Of a stretch of 64,000 nt of DNA, positions 10,931 through 21,709 are shown piece after piece. The stretch lies in assembly GCA_022316685.1 (NCBI GenBank), contig JAKJHU010000258.1:186001-250000 (forward strand), written 5' to 3'. The stretch comes from Progne subis subis (taxonomy: Eukaryota > Chordata > Aves > Passeriformes > Hirundinidae). Positions within the stretch are counted from its first letter, which is position 1. Each line of letters starts with the position of its first letter. Made by a program: the position numbers and the translations under genes. The notes below the pieces were generated by a model that saw only the letters and a list, made by a program, of their open reading frames with translations, was not told the DNA's origin and did no database searches.

Positions 10931-12249
10931 GTGTTCAGATTGAACTGATCAGGCAAAATATTCTCAGTGAGACTTATTAAAACTTCAAGAAATACTGGAA
11001 TTTTTCATCTGACTTAGTTCTTTAGAAGTTTTTGAACATTCTGTGGAACTATGTCTGATGTAAGCAACACCAAAACCCTGAGAGACTCATTAAAGTCCTT
11101 GTGCTCTGTTTGTGCTGCTGAGCTGGGCTGAGCTCCTGGAACAGAGGCAGCTCTTGGCAACCAAGAAGAGCTTCAAAAAGACATTTCTCCTGAGGAGCAG
11201 CTCCTCTCCCAGCCCAGCAGGGCTGAGGGCACTGCCTGCAGGTACATGAGGCAGTGAAGCAGACAGAGGCTCAAGGAAACTGGAAGGACAATTCTGAGAT
11301 TATTCATGGAGAAATATTCACCACTCCTGTCACAGTAAGTCTCTGGCTGCAGGGATCTCCTCAAGCTGACCCAGGACAGGACTGACATGACTGTAAGGAT
11401 GGCTCTGCTGCCCTTTCTGCTTTGGGGGAGGATGTGCTCCAGAGCGGGGCTGCCCTGGGCACCGTCAGAGGGACAGGGCAGGACGGCTCCTGCTGCCAGG
11501 GACGGCTGCAGGGGCTGAAGCTGGGGCTGCAGCCAGGGTGCCCAGGGCTGTCGTGCAGAGCAGCTCCTGCAGCCCTGAGAGCTCTTGGCCAGGCCAGGGC
11601 ATCTGCCACCTGCCAGGGGCAGCTCTCAGCCTGCCTGGGAACTCCCCATGGACTCTGGGGAGAAGTTGGAGGTTGAAGGAGCGACCTCCACCAGGGCAGA
11701 TTCCTCCTGCTGTGGAGATGGTGCTGCATGGCCAGGGCTGCTCTCAGCTTTCTCATAAAGAAAAGGGAAAGGGCTGTCAGGTTTGTCTGTGTCACTGAGA
11801 CTCCTGCACTGTCACCCTGGGGATCAGCAGATCTGCCTCACAGCTCCCTCAAAAAATGCCTCCTCACCCTCCTCGACCTACAGACAGCACCAGCAGCACC
11901 TTGGCTTGCAGCATCTCTGTTTGTCTGAGCTGCCCTTAAGGCCCTGCTGCCAGGGAACTGCCCCTGGGCAGTGCCCTGTGCTGGGAGGGGTGTGCAGGGC
12001 AGAGCTGAGCCCCAGGGCTGGGCTGGGCTCTGGGAGAACTGGCAAGGACATAGCTTGTACAGAGAGAAGCAGCTCCCAGTAGGCAAAACTCCAGCCAGCA
12101 GAGAACCAAACCAGCCCTTGGAATGTGACCCTGTCCCGCTGCAGAGGAAAAGAGAGAAGGGTTTAGAAAAATTAATTTTGAAATTGTAGCCTTTAAAAAA
12201 TCCACTTAATTTTGCAATAATTTTTTAGGTGTGTCCATTGTGAATTAGA
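10931..12249. repeat. Rearranged upstream segment of OR copy B
   Basis: Inverted relative to roughly 3900-5090 but with internal divergence and a deletion. 11173-11700 matches 4350-4840 in reverse orientation, while 11700-12240 matches less well. No gene is visible. Confidence 0.65.
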
Positions 12250-12351
12250 GGGAGAAACAGCCAGACACATCAAATGTCCAACAGCAGTTCCATCAGCCAC
12301 TTCCTCCTGCTGCCACTGGCAGACACGCAGCAGCTGCAGCTCCTGCACTTT
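12250..12351 (+). pseudogene. OR14-like N-terminal fragment (26 codons) fused to OR upstream DNA
   Basis: An ATG at 12274 opens MSNSSSISHFLLLPL..QLQLLHF, the first 26 residues of the OR family found 640 bp downstream. The preceding bases (CAGCCAGACACATCAA) match the usual 5' flank. After about 12351 the sequence switches to DNA that, in copies A and C, lies roughly 300-560 bp upstream of the ATG. This is a recombination scar and not a gene. Confidence 0.85.
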
Positions 12352-12879
12352 GTGTGCCAGGGATCCCTCTGCTCTCAGCAGTGTCTCCTGGCTTTCCCAA
12401 GAGTTACAGGTCTGGAGCTCAGAAAGGTGCAAGTCCAGGGCAGCTGGGAACAGGAGAGAGGGACAGAGCAGCTCCCCTCATTCTGCACTAAGCCTCAGAC
12501 AATCCTCCTGTCTCACTGTACTCTCTGTTCTCCCCAGGTGCAGCAGAATCTCTTGTTCTGCCTCCTGCAATCCCCATCCCTTCACCCTGGCAGCTCCTGT
12601 GCCTTAGGAGGGGATTCTTTGTCTAAGTTCAATCACCAGGACTGGTCCCTGCCCTCACTGTTCCCCTGCACTGACTGGGGTCAGGGCTGACTCCCCAGTG
12701 TCCTGCAGGACCAGGTCCGGCTCCTCAGTGAGCATTGGCCAACAGCAATCTCCAGGAACCAAGATGAAGGAAGTTCTGCTAGACGTAAACAAAGGGGTGG
12801 TATTTATTGGCAGGGAAATGGTCTGTGAGAAATGGTTTTGACTCTTCTATGAGAAATCTCCTGCCAAACTTCACTATCT
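12352..12879. repeat. Proximal upstream region of OR copy B
   Basis: Matches the reverse complement of 2660-3200 and of 41725-42260, the first ~550 bp upstream of the other OR copies. It joins the OR fragment at 12351. No coding potential is recognised. Confidence 0.75.
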
Positions 12880-12891
12880 TTCCTCCTACAG
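12876..12891 (+). promoter_or_regulatory. Putative 3' splice acceptor before the OR coding exon
   Basis: A pyrimidine-rich CTTTCCTCCTACAG ends with AG at 12890-12891, 23 nt before the ATG at 12915. Vertebrate OR genes usually have one or more 5' UTR exons spliced to a single coding exon. The same site is present in copy A and altered in copy C. Confidence 0.6.
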
Positions 12892-12914
12892 GTTGAAATA
12901 GCCAGACATAGCAA

Positions 12915-13847
12915 ATGTCCAACAGCAGCTCCATCAGCCACTTCCTCCTGCTGCCATTGGCACACACGCGGCAGCTGCAGCTCCTGCACTTCTGCCTCTT
13001 CCTGGCCATCTCCCTGGCTGCCCTCCTGGCCAACGGCCTCATCATCAGCGCCGTAGCCTGCGGCCACCTCCTGCACACGCCCATGTTCTTCTTCCTGCTC
13101 CACCTGGCCCTCACCGACCTGGGCTCCATCTGCACCACTGTCCCCAAAGCCATGCACAATTCCCTCTGGGACACCAGACACATCTCTTACTCAGGATGTG
13201 CTGCTCAGGTATTTTTCTTTGTCTTTTTCATTACATCAGAATTTTCCCTCCTTACCATCATGTGCTACGACCGCTATGTGTCCATCTGCAAACCCCTGCA
13301 CTACGGGACCCTCCTGGGCAGCAGAGCTTGTGCCCACATGGCAGCAGCTGCCTGGGCCAGTGCCTTTCTCAATGCTCTCATGCACACAGCCAATACATTT
13401 TCCCTGCCCCTGTGCCATGGCAATGCCCTGGGCCAGTTCTTCTGTGAAATCCCACACATCCTCAAGCTCTCCTGCTCACACTCCAAACTCAGGGAACTTG
13501 GGCTTCTTTTATTTTCCATCTGTTTATATCTTGGTTGTTTTGTGTTCATTGTTTTCTCCTATGTGCAGATTTTCAAGGCAGTGCTGAGGATCCCCTCTGA
13601 ACAGGGACGGCACAAAGCCTTTTCCACCTGCCTCCCTCATCTGGCCGTGGTCTCTCTGTTTGTCATCACTGGCACATTTTCCTACCTGAAGCCCTCCTCC
13701 ATGTCTTCCCCATCCCTGGATCTGGCACTGTCAGTTCTGTACTCAGTGGTGCCTCCAGCCCTGAACCCTCTCATCTATAGCTTAAGGAACCAGGAGCTCA
13801 AGGATGCCCTGAGGAAAATGATGGCTATATCTTTGCAGAAAAAGTGA
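12915..13847 (+). CDS. Intact olfactory receptor, OR14-like (copy B)
   Basis: A full 310-residue single-exon odorant receptor, the normal OR length, predicted to sit in olfactory cilia and couple to Golf. Visible in order: N-glycosylation site NSS at residues 3-5; TM1 with LANGLIIS (family GN replaced by AN); TPMFFFLL in TM2 (usual Y is F); the conserved TM3 end MCYDRYVSIC around residue 120; extra cysteines in the second extracellular loop (LPLCHGN..FFCEI..LSCS); SYVQIF in TM5; RHKAFSTCLPHL entering TM6; NPLIYSLRN in TM7; and a short lysine-rich tail. The start is fixed by identity with the other two copies and by the acceptor just upstream. Its first 61 residues are identical to those of copy C. 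Differences gather in TM3, TM5 and TM6-7. The ligand is unknown. Confidence 0.95.
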   Translation: MSNSSSISHFLLLPLAHTRQLQLLHFCLFLAISLAALLANGLIISAVACGHLLHTPMFFFLLHLALTDLGSICTTVPKAMHNSLWDTRHISYSGCAAQVFFFVFFITSEFSLLTIMCYDRYVSICKPLHYGTLLGSRACAHMAAAAWASAFLNALMHTANTFSLPLCHGNALGQFFCEIPHILKLSCSHSKLRELGLLLFSICLYLGCFVFIVFSYVQIFKAVLRIPSEQGRHKAFSTCLPHLAVVSLFVITGTFSYLKPSSMSSPSLDLALSVLYSVVPPALNPLIYSLRNQELKDALRKMMAISLQKK

Positions 13848-14084
13848 AGTATGTCCTGCTGCAGAGCATTCAGAATATACTTCTTTACAACCTCAGCCTT
13901 TCTTTTCCTATTTGTCTATTTTTTCATTGGTACTGTTTTTATTCTTTTTCTTCTGTTGTATTATTTTTTACAACCTGCTATATTATTTCTCTTAGCATTT
14001 CTGCATAAATTTGTACCTTTCCTTTGAAGCACAAAACATTTTAATGCTCCTGCTGCATCTAAATAAAAACAAGTCACTGCCCTG
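13848..14084. other. T-rich 3' flank of OR copy B
   Basis: AT-rich sequence after the stop, with AATAAA at about 14061-14066 that could serve as a poly(A) signal about 215 bp downstream of the stop. Otherwise nothing is recognised. Confidence 0.4.
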
Positions 14085-14430
14085 CCCTGTGTGTCCAAGA
14101 TGTTTCCTCAGCCCTTCTCTGTCTCTGCAGGGGCAGTGCCTGTGAGCAGAGGTGGAGGGAAGAGACTCCCAGCACAGCAGCACAGCCAGGGACAATGGCC
14201 CTGGCTCTTCCCACATCTGCTCTTCCCAACTCCAGCCTCTCCTTCCCAGCCCTGCTGTGGCTGTCAGGCCCGAGTGCTCTGGCAGCTTGGTCACTGTGCT
14301 GCTGCGTGTCCGTGCTGTGCCCACAGGCAGGGACAGGCCATGGGCACTGCTGGGACACAGCTGGGCTCCAGCACAGCAGCTGCAGCAGCAAAGGGACCTC
14401 CTGAGGGCAGGGCAGGAAGGCTTTGCTCTC
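14085..14430 (+). repeat. OR-downstream GC-rich segment, inverted duplicate of 33440-33775
   Basis: Nearly identical in reverse complement to 33440-33775. Each copy lies just downstream of an OR 3' end (13847 here, 34045 there), so they mark paralogous OR loci. Long frames occur on both strands but have no domain. Confidence 0.85.
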
Positions 14431-15429
14431 CTCTAGAGCTGCTGTCAGGAATGTGCTCCAGGAATGTTCTAGCAAAGCAAAGCCCAGTGCCCAGGGACAG
14501 AGGGGGAGTGTGCAAGGTGGGCACACAGCAGTGTCCTGGCACAGCCAGAGCTCCTGGCATGGACCTGAGGGAGCGGCAGAGCAGGGCCTGGGCAGTGTCT
14601 TTGTTCTAGGGACAACCTGGGAAGATGTCCCAGGGCAACTGTCCCACACCAGCCCCTGTAACCACCATTGCCAGCACAGCCCTCTCCCCTCACCTGCACG
14701 ATGTTGTTTGTCCCTGCATGGAGGGACACCAAGTGACCAGGCCAGCAGTGTGTGTTTGCCCTGTACTGAGAAGATTTCAGCAGTGCATCGTGTATGGGGG
14801 GAGATAAACCAGAGTGAGCCCAAACAGCATCATCAGCACTCAGGGCTGGCACAATTCCAGTGGCACAAACAGTGCCTTGAAGCCACTTCACTCTGAGAGT
14901 AATCTCCTCTGGGAAACCACCTGAATTCTGAATGTGCTTAGGACTGCATAGAGAGAAACATCCAGGGCAGGAAGGCTCAAGGGAAAATGCTCAGGATAAC
15001 CAAAGACTGCACAGAGAGACCACTGGGCTGGGGGTCTGTGGGGAGAAATCACAGCTACCTCCCTTCTGAACTACCCTGGGGACCTGGACAGGGCTGTGCT
15101 GTGTTCTGTGCACTGACCTGGCACTGTGTGATATGGAAAACCTGGGGAAAGGGGAAAACCCTTTGGTGTCAGGGATGTTGAGAAGGCTGGGCAGTGTCCC
15201 TATGTGAGCTCTCTCAAAGCCCTTGGAAGGGCCAGAGCCATCCCAGAGTGTCCTGGGCACTTGCGAAAGGCAGACATGGAACTGGTCTGCGAACGGGGCA
15301 GGGAGGGGACTGTGAGAGTCCCAGACTGGTCAGGCTCAGCAGGGAAGGGGATGTGGCAAATCCTCCTGCAGCCATTCCAGGCACTGACGGGACAAGCCAG
15401 GGACTGCAGAACCCACGTGGGAGGGAAAA
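14431..15429. other. Unassigned single-copy-looking interval
   Basis: About 1 kb with open frames on both strands at 14423-14896 but no recognisable protein motif, LTR terminus or repeat. I see no supported gene. Confidence 0.5.
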
Positions 15430-15780
15430 GAAGGGGATGTTGTGTGCATAGACTTTAGCCAGGCCTGTGACACGATCTGCTGCAGTCTCCTCAGAGCCAG
15501 ACTAGAGAGACCTGGGCTGAAGGACTGAAGCCTGGGGTGGGTGGGAATTTGGCTGAACAGTGAGGGTCAGGTGTCACCCATGGTACAGAGTCCTCTTGGC
15601 AGCCACTCCCTGGTGACATCCCTCAGTGACCAGCATTGACCACCTCTGTGGAACATTTCTATTAACTCTACAATGGCATGGAATGCACTTTCAATTCCTT
15701 TGTGGATACTGCCAAATTGTAGGGAGTCTCTGTCTGAACTCATCCAGTTAATAGTGACTGCAAAACATAATTGGGCAGTT
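15430..15780 (+). mobile_element. CR1 LINE fragment (RT palm region)
   Basis: One frame reads VCIDFSQACDTICCSLL, the CR1 reverse-transcriptase motif around FSKAFDTVSH. The following sequence decays. It is short, frameshifted and dead. Confidence 0.75.
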
Positions 15781-15854
15781 TGACTGAGGTGAGTGAATTT
15801 GTCTTGCCATCAGGTGCCAACCAAGCCACAAGAAAAGGGAGAAAAAAATTATGC

Positions 15855-16070
15855 ATTAAAAAAAAAAAAAAAAAATTTCAAAAGGGAAAAACCCAAACCC
15901 AAGCAAAATACCCCCCAAAACCCCCCCCCAAAACCCCAAAAAAGCCCAATGAAGTAAAACCAAAGCAAGACCCCCCCACAACAACAAAAAACCCCTACAA
16001 ACAAACCAATCACAAAAACAAATGTCACAAACAGAAGAAAAAAAAATCCACAGGAAATCTATCAGTGGAA
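15855..16070 (+). repeat. A/C-rich low-complexity tract
   Basis: Begins with 18 As, followed by mixed A and C runs (AAAACCCC, CCCCCCC). The lysine- and proline-rich open frames here come from composition. Possibly an expanded A-tail or a degraded simple repeat. Confidence 0.85.
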
Positions 16071-16139
16071 AATATTTAACCACCTTGTGGTAGGAGAGGA
16101 TTCTGTATTCGTAGGTGCTGTTTTGAAAGGAAAATGTCT

Positions 16140-16840
16140 TTAAAAAGAAATGTATCCCTTACCCCCCCCTACTTTTCTAAGTTTATTGCTGATCATGGTG
16201 TGACATGGAATGGAATAACCCTTGGGTCAGTCCGGCCCAGCTGTCCCATCCCTGTTCCCTCAGGAACACTCGCCCATCCCAAGCCCGTAGGTTTGGGGGG
16301 TTGCAGACACGCCTCAGATGGGGTGAGTGCTGTGACAAGGACAGGAGAACAGAACAACACTTACCCTCATCACAGACAGTAGAACAGAACAGCATATCCT
16401 TGGAGAAATGGGTAAAGGATGTAACTCCAGCAAACAGAAGTCATTCAAAATGCAAACAGGATGTCAGCTCAGCTCTGCAAGGCTGACAAAACAGAAATTA
16501 ATAAGAACAATAATATTGCCCATACTCAAAAGCAAGGGTCAAGGAACATCCACCTAAAAACGACACTGCATGTTGAAGACAGGCCCAAAGAATCATAAAA
16601 GGACTTGAGATAAGGGATGCAACTATGTCAAATAAATTCAAAAGAAGTCAAGATGGCTAATGAATGCATAATGAGTGCATGTGATAAAAACTGTTCGTTC
16701 AATGCTCAGTGCACTCACATGGAGGAAGGATCACCTGAGTGACTACCATGCTATAATAAAGAATATCAGCTCTCAAATACTCAAAACTGTATTCGAAATT
16801 TTCTATCCAGTGGATTTCCGTATCAGTGGTGTCCTTGATT
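16140..16840. other. Unassigned; a short stretch resembles avian ERV sequence
   Basis: 16185-16310 (GACATGGAATGGAATAACCC, GGTCAG..CCCAGCTGTCCC) resembles a sequence I associate with avian endogenous retroviruses, but I cannot assign a family. The remainder to 16840 is AT-rich with no gene seen. Confidence 0.35.
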
Positions 16841-16844
16841 CCAT

Positions 16845-17541
16845 TACATCCCACAGTTTTCACAATGGCTCCTTGGTTCCATGAGGTCCTGTTGTAAAAC
16901 AATGGACCCTTGGTTCCATTAGAGTCCATAATGTTAAAATGGCCTCCTTGATTCTGCACTGCCACAATGCTCTCCTTGGTTCCAGAGGACCTTGGTGTGT
17001 CCCAACAGCCCTTTGGTTCCATGAACTGCCATAGTGTCAGCATGGTCTCTTGGATCTGCAGTATCACAATGGTCAATTGATTACAAGTGGCCCCGCTGTG
17101 TCACAATGGACCCTTGGTTCCATGAGGCCTCACTGTATAACACTACCCCTCAGTTCCACGAGGTTTTGTACTCTCAACAATGGTCTCCTTGGTTCCAGTG
17201 TGAAAATGGCCACTTGGTTCCATAAGGTTCCTCAGTGTCACAGTGGTCTCCTTGGTTCCATGGGGCCCTGCTGTGTCACCACGGCCTCCTGGTTCCATGA
17301 GTTTCTGTAATGTCAGCCATGGTTCCTTTGTTCCAATGAGGGCCTGCTATGTCACAATGGACCCTGGGTTCCATGAAGTTCTTCAGTTTCACAATGCCCC
17401 CTTGGATCCATGAGGTTTTGTAGCATCTCCATGGTCTCCTTGGATCTCATTGTCATAACGGACCATTGGTTCCATGTGGCCAAATGTATCATAATGGCCC
17501 CTTGGTTCCACAGGTTTTATACTGTAACAATGGACTCCTTG
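16845..17541 (+). repeat. Array of degenerate ~38 bp repeat (array 3), cut by an LTR
   Basis: Tandem TCACAATGG..CTTGGTTCCATGAGG units on plus. The array stops inside a unit exactly where the ERVL-like LTR begins at 17542. Confidence 0.88.
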
Positions 17542-18198
17542 TGTGGTGGTTTCAGGCAGATTTTGGGAGAAATCCTCCCAAGGGGCCCCCCTCTCCCCTC
17601 CCACAACCGGTTCAGGAAAAAACTTCCTCAGAGAGAAGTGGAAAAAACCTGTTTATTACACAGGCAAAGCACTCCCAGCACAATACCCGATGACAAGAGC
17701 TTCGTGCCGCTTACGGAGGGATAACAAACTTAAAGAAAGTCTCTCCTCTTGAAGATTGTCAGTGTGCTCCACCACTCTCTCTCCGCTGACGTTGGAAAAA
17801 AAAGATGTGCAGGGGTGGTCTTGGTGGTCTCGGTGGGGTGGGTCCCCTGTGGAGGCCCCCCGGTGCTTCCCCAGGTCCTCAGTCCGGAGAGGTTGGAACA
17901 GTTCCGAGGAGAGGGCAAAAAAAAAAAAAAAAAAAAAAGGAAAGAAAAAAAGAAAAAAAAAGAAGAAAGCAAAAAAAGCAAAAAGCTTCAGCTATTCTAC
18001 AGCATCTAACACTATGCTAGCACTAAACTAAACTAACTCCCCGAGAAAAACAACAGAGCTTCTTCAGTCTCCCGAGTTCCAGCTCCCCCGCTTCAAGGTC
18101 ACTCCGAGGAGCAGAGTTTTCCTGGGGAAAAACAAACCGCGCTTGCCCTCCCCCCTGCACCCAACAGACGATTGGGGATACACAGTCACCCCAGGACA
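17542..18198 (-). repeat. 3' LTR of the ERVL-like provirus
   Basis: 657 bp. It pairs with 23730-24402 along its whole length and has the same A-rich tract (17920-17980, in + coordinates). On minus it begins TGTCCTGGGG and ends CCACCACA. Confidence 0.95.
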
Positions 18199-18217
18199 TC
18201 TTCCACCCCTTATCCCC
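18199..18217 (-). promoter_or_regulatory. Polypurine tract of the ERVL-like provirus
   Basis: On minus it reads GGGGATAAGGGGTGGAAGA directly before the 3' LTR. This is the expected position and composition for plus-strand DNA priming. Confidence 0.85.
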
Positions 18218-18530
18218 ATATCGTTGACTTACAGACAGAACCAAAGTATATTCCACATAAAACTTCCATCCATTCTCCCCACAAAACAAAAACAATACAA
18301 GCAATACCTGTCATGCTCCTGTCACGTTCCACACTGAGCCACTGAATCCAGGCCCCAGGCTGCAGGGCAGCAGGATTCCTCTCTCACTCATACCTTCAAC
18401 ACTTGCTCATACCTTCAACACTTAACACATACCCTCTCACTTACACATTTCCTTCTATTTCATTCTGCATGGTTTAATGTACAGACAATGGCAATAGCAT
18501 TCAGCAAACAGTGATGTTTACAAATTATTC

Positions 18531-21500
18531 TCACCCAACAATCAGATCTCCCTGAGGTACACATCGAGTTGTTCCATCTTTCTGCATTATCCACCATGTG
18601 CAACCTGGTCCCTGAGCAAAGACAACCCCACGAATGGGTTTGTCTGTACTTGAGGCAGACCTGATCCACACTGTCTTCCCTAACAGACCTCTGACATGCA
18701 CCACTGGGACTTTATCTGCATCTGTTGTATGCAGAGGCTCAGCCTGGGCGGGTCCTGCTCGGTTGGTGGAGCCTCGGGTGTTGACCAACCAGGTGGCCTT
18801 TGCTAAGTGCTGCTCCCAATTCTTGAAAGATCCCCCCCCCAATGCTTTCAATTGGGTTTTTAACAATGCATTGTGCCTTTCCACTTTGCCTGCAGCAGGT
18901 GCATGGTAGGGAACATGGTATACCCACTCAATGCCATGTTCTCTAGCCCAGGTGTTAATAAGGCTGTTCTTGAAATGAGTCCCGTTGTCTGACTCAATCC
19001 TCTCAGGGGTACCATGTCTCCACAGGACTTGCTTCTCTAGGCCCAGGATGGTGTTCCGGGCAGTAGCGTGAGGCACAGGGTAGGTCTCCAACCATCCAGT
19101 GGTGGCTTCCACCATGGTCAGCACATAGCGCTTGCCTTGGCAGGTTTGGGGAAGGGTGATGTAGTCAATCTGCCAGGCTTCCCCGTACTTATACTTGGAC
19201 CATCGCCCGCCATACCATAGGGGCTTCACCCGCTTGGCCTGCTTGATGGCAGCACACGTCTCACAGTCATGGATAACCTGAGAAATACTGTCCATGGTTA
19301 GATCCACCCCTCGGTCTCGGGCCCACTTATAGGTGGCATCTCTGCCCTGGTGACCTGAGGCATCATGGGCCCATCGAGCTAGGAACAACTCTCCCTTGTG
19401 TTCCCAATCTAAGTCTATCTTTGACACTTCTATTTTTGCTGCCCGATCTACCTGCTCGTTGTTTCGATGCTCCTCATTAGCTCTACTCTTGGGGATGTGG
19501 GCATCTACGTGGCGGACTTTCACAGGTAGTCTCCCTACCCTGGCAGCAATGTCTTTCCACTCCTCAGCAGCCCAAATTGGTTTCCCTCCACGCTGCCAAT
19601 TAGCCTCTTTCCACCTCTTCAGCCATCCCCACAGAGCATTGGCTACCATCCACGAATCAGTATAGAGGTAGAACCTCGGCCACTCCTCTCAGCAATATCC
19701 AAGGCCAATTGAACAGCCTTGAGTTCTGCAAGTTGACTTGATCCACCCTCTCCTTCAGTGGCCTCAGCAACTTGTCATGTGGGACTCCACACGGCTGCTT
19801 TCCACTTCCGGTTCATCCCTACGATACGACAGGAACCGTCCGTGAAAAGGGCATAATGCCTCTCCTCTGCTGGCAATTGGTTGTATGGTGGAGCGTCTTC
19901 AGCCCGTGTCACTTGCTCTTGTTCTTCATCTGTGAGGCCAAAATTTTCACGCTCAGGCCAATTGGTAATTATTTCCAAAATCCCAGGGCGATTCAGTTTA
20001 CCCATACGGGCGCGCTGCGTAATAAGAGCAATCCACTTGCTCCATGTGGCATCAGTGGCATGATGGGTGGAGGGAACCTCCCCTTTGAACATCCACCCCA
20101 GCACAGGCAGTCGGGGTGCCAGGAGGAGTTGCGCCTCTGTACCAATCACCTCCGAGGCGGCTTGAACTCCTTCATAGGCAGCTAAGATTTCCTTCTCAGT
20201 TGGGGTGTAATTGGCTTCAGACCCTCTGTAGCTTCGGCTCCAGAATCCCAGTGGTCGGCCTCGAGTCTCAGCAGGCACCTTCTGCCAAAGGCTCCAGGAC
20301 AGGCCATTGTTCCCGGCTGCTGAGTAGAGCACGTTCTTCACATCTGGTCCCGTCCTGACTGGGCCAAGGGCTACTGCATGAGCGATCTCCTCCTTGATCT
20401 GGGCAAAGGCTTGTTGCTGCTCAGGGCCCCAGTGGAAATCATTCTTTTTTCGGGTGACCAGGTAAAGAGGGCTCACAATTTGACTATACTCGGGAATATG
20501 CATCCTCCAGAAACCTATAGCACTTAGGAAAGCTTGTGTCTCCTTCTTATTGGTTGGTGGAGACATCGCTGTGATCTTGTTGATGACATCAGTAGGAATC
20601 TGCCGCCGTCCATCTTGCCACTTTACTCCCAGGAACTGGATCTCTCGGGCAGGTCCCTTGACCTTGCTCTGCTTGATGGCAAAACCAGCTTTCAGGAGAA
20701 TTTGGATGATCTTCTCTCCTTTCTCAAACACTTCCATTGCCGTGTTCCCCCACACAATGATGTCATCGATATACTGTAGGTGCTCCGGAGCCTCACCCTT
20801 TTCCAGTGCAGCTTGGATCAGTCCATGGCAGATGGTGGGGCTGTGTTTCCACCCCTGGGGCAGTCGGTTCCAGGTGTACTGCACGCCCCTCCAGGTGAAG
20901 GCAAACTGAGGCCTGCATTCTGCTGCCAAAGGAATGGAGAAAAATGCATTGGTAATATCAACTGTGGCATACCATTTTGCTGCCTTGGACTCCAGCTCAT
21001 ACTGGAGCTCCAACATGTCTGGCACAGCAGCACTCAGTGGTGGTGTCACCTCATTCAATGCACGGTAGTCCACAGTCAATCTCCATTCTCCTTCAGATTT
21101 GCGCACAGGCCAAATGGGGCTGTTGAAGGGTGAGTGGGTTTTACTAACCACCCCTTGGCTCTCCAGCTCTTGAGTCATCTTATGAATGGGAATCACAGCA
21201 TCTCGAGTGGTTCTATACTGTCGGCGGTGTACTATAGAAGTGGCAATTGGTACCCGTTGTTCTTGTACTTTCAAGAGTCCTACTGCAGAAGGATTCTTGG
21301 ACAGTCCAGGCAAGGTGTTCAATTGCCGGATGCCCTCTGTTACTACAGCCGCTATCCCGAATGCCCACCTGAGTCCTTTCGGGTCTTTGAAATACCCACT
21401 TCGGAGGAAGTCTATGCCCAAAATACATGGGGCCTCTGGGCCAGTCACAATAGGGTGTTTCTCCCACTCCTTTCCAGTTAGGCTCACATCTGCTTCTACC

Positions 21501-21706
21501 ACAGTAAAATCCTGTGATCCCCCCGTCACGCCAGCAATAGAGACAGATTCTGCCCCTACCTGTCTTGATGGCATTAATGTGCACTGCGCACCAGTATCAA
21601 CCAAGGCCTCATATCTTTGTGGTTCTGATGTGCCAGGCCAACGAATCCACACAGTCCAAAATACACGGTTTTCCCTAGCCTCTACCTGGCTAGAGGCAGG
21701 GCCCCT
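18531..21706 (-). pseudogene. pol: ERVL-like pro-pol (protease, RT, RNase H, integrase), broken
   Basis: The retroviral polyprotein that would copy RNA into DNA and integrate it. Seen in order: aspartic protease active site LVDTGAQ (near 21600); reverse transcriptase with LPQGWKHSP and the catalytic YIDDI near 20770; start of RNase H LFTDGS near 19820; integrase with an HHCC zinc finger (H..GH, CETC), the D of QIDYI, the D of SDNGT, the E of KVERHN, and a C-terminal domain ending LIVG at 18531. The frame is open from just after the gag UAG to 19775, where TGA interrupts RNase H. About 85-90 bp further on, a missing base shifts the frame, and the rest is open from 19649 to 18531. All visible catalytic residues except those around the lesions are intact. 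It would be made only by reading through the gag stop. Confidence 0.93.
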
Positions 21707-21709
21707 CTA
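21673..21709 (-). promoter_or_regulatory. Candidate gag-pol UAG readthrough signal with hairpin
   Basis: The gag stop UAG (21709-21707 on minus) is followed in the same frame by pol. Five bases later begins an 11 bp stem with one bulged U and a 6 nt GCCAGG loop: CCCU plus GCCUCUA pair with UAGAGGC plus AGGG (21701-21673). The perfect 7 bp core starts 9 nt after the stop. Stop-codon suppression with a downstream RNA structure is the gammaretroviral strategy. Here it is inferred and not shown. Confidence 0.7.

Noticed and set aside
14074..14823. 249-codon minus frame downstream of OR copy B
   Set aside because: Part of a duplicated GC-rich flank; the inverted copy at 33440 does not keep the whole frame and no domain is seen.
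15771..16079. Lysine/proline-rich 102-codon frame
   Set aside because: Encoded by A and C homopolymer runs.
18634..18909. Plus-strand frames within the provirus (18634-22079)
   Set aside because: Antisense shadows of the open gag and pol frames.
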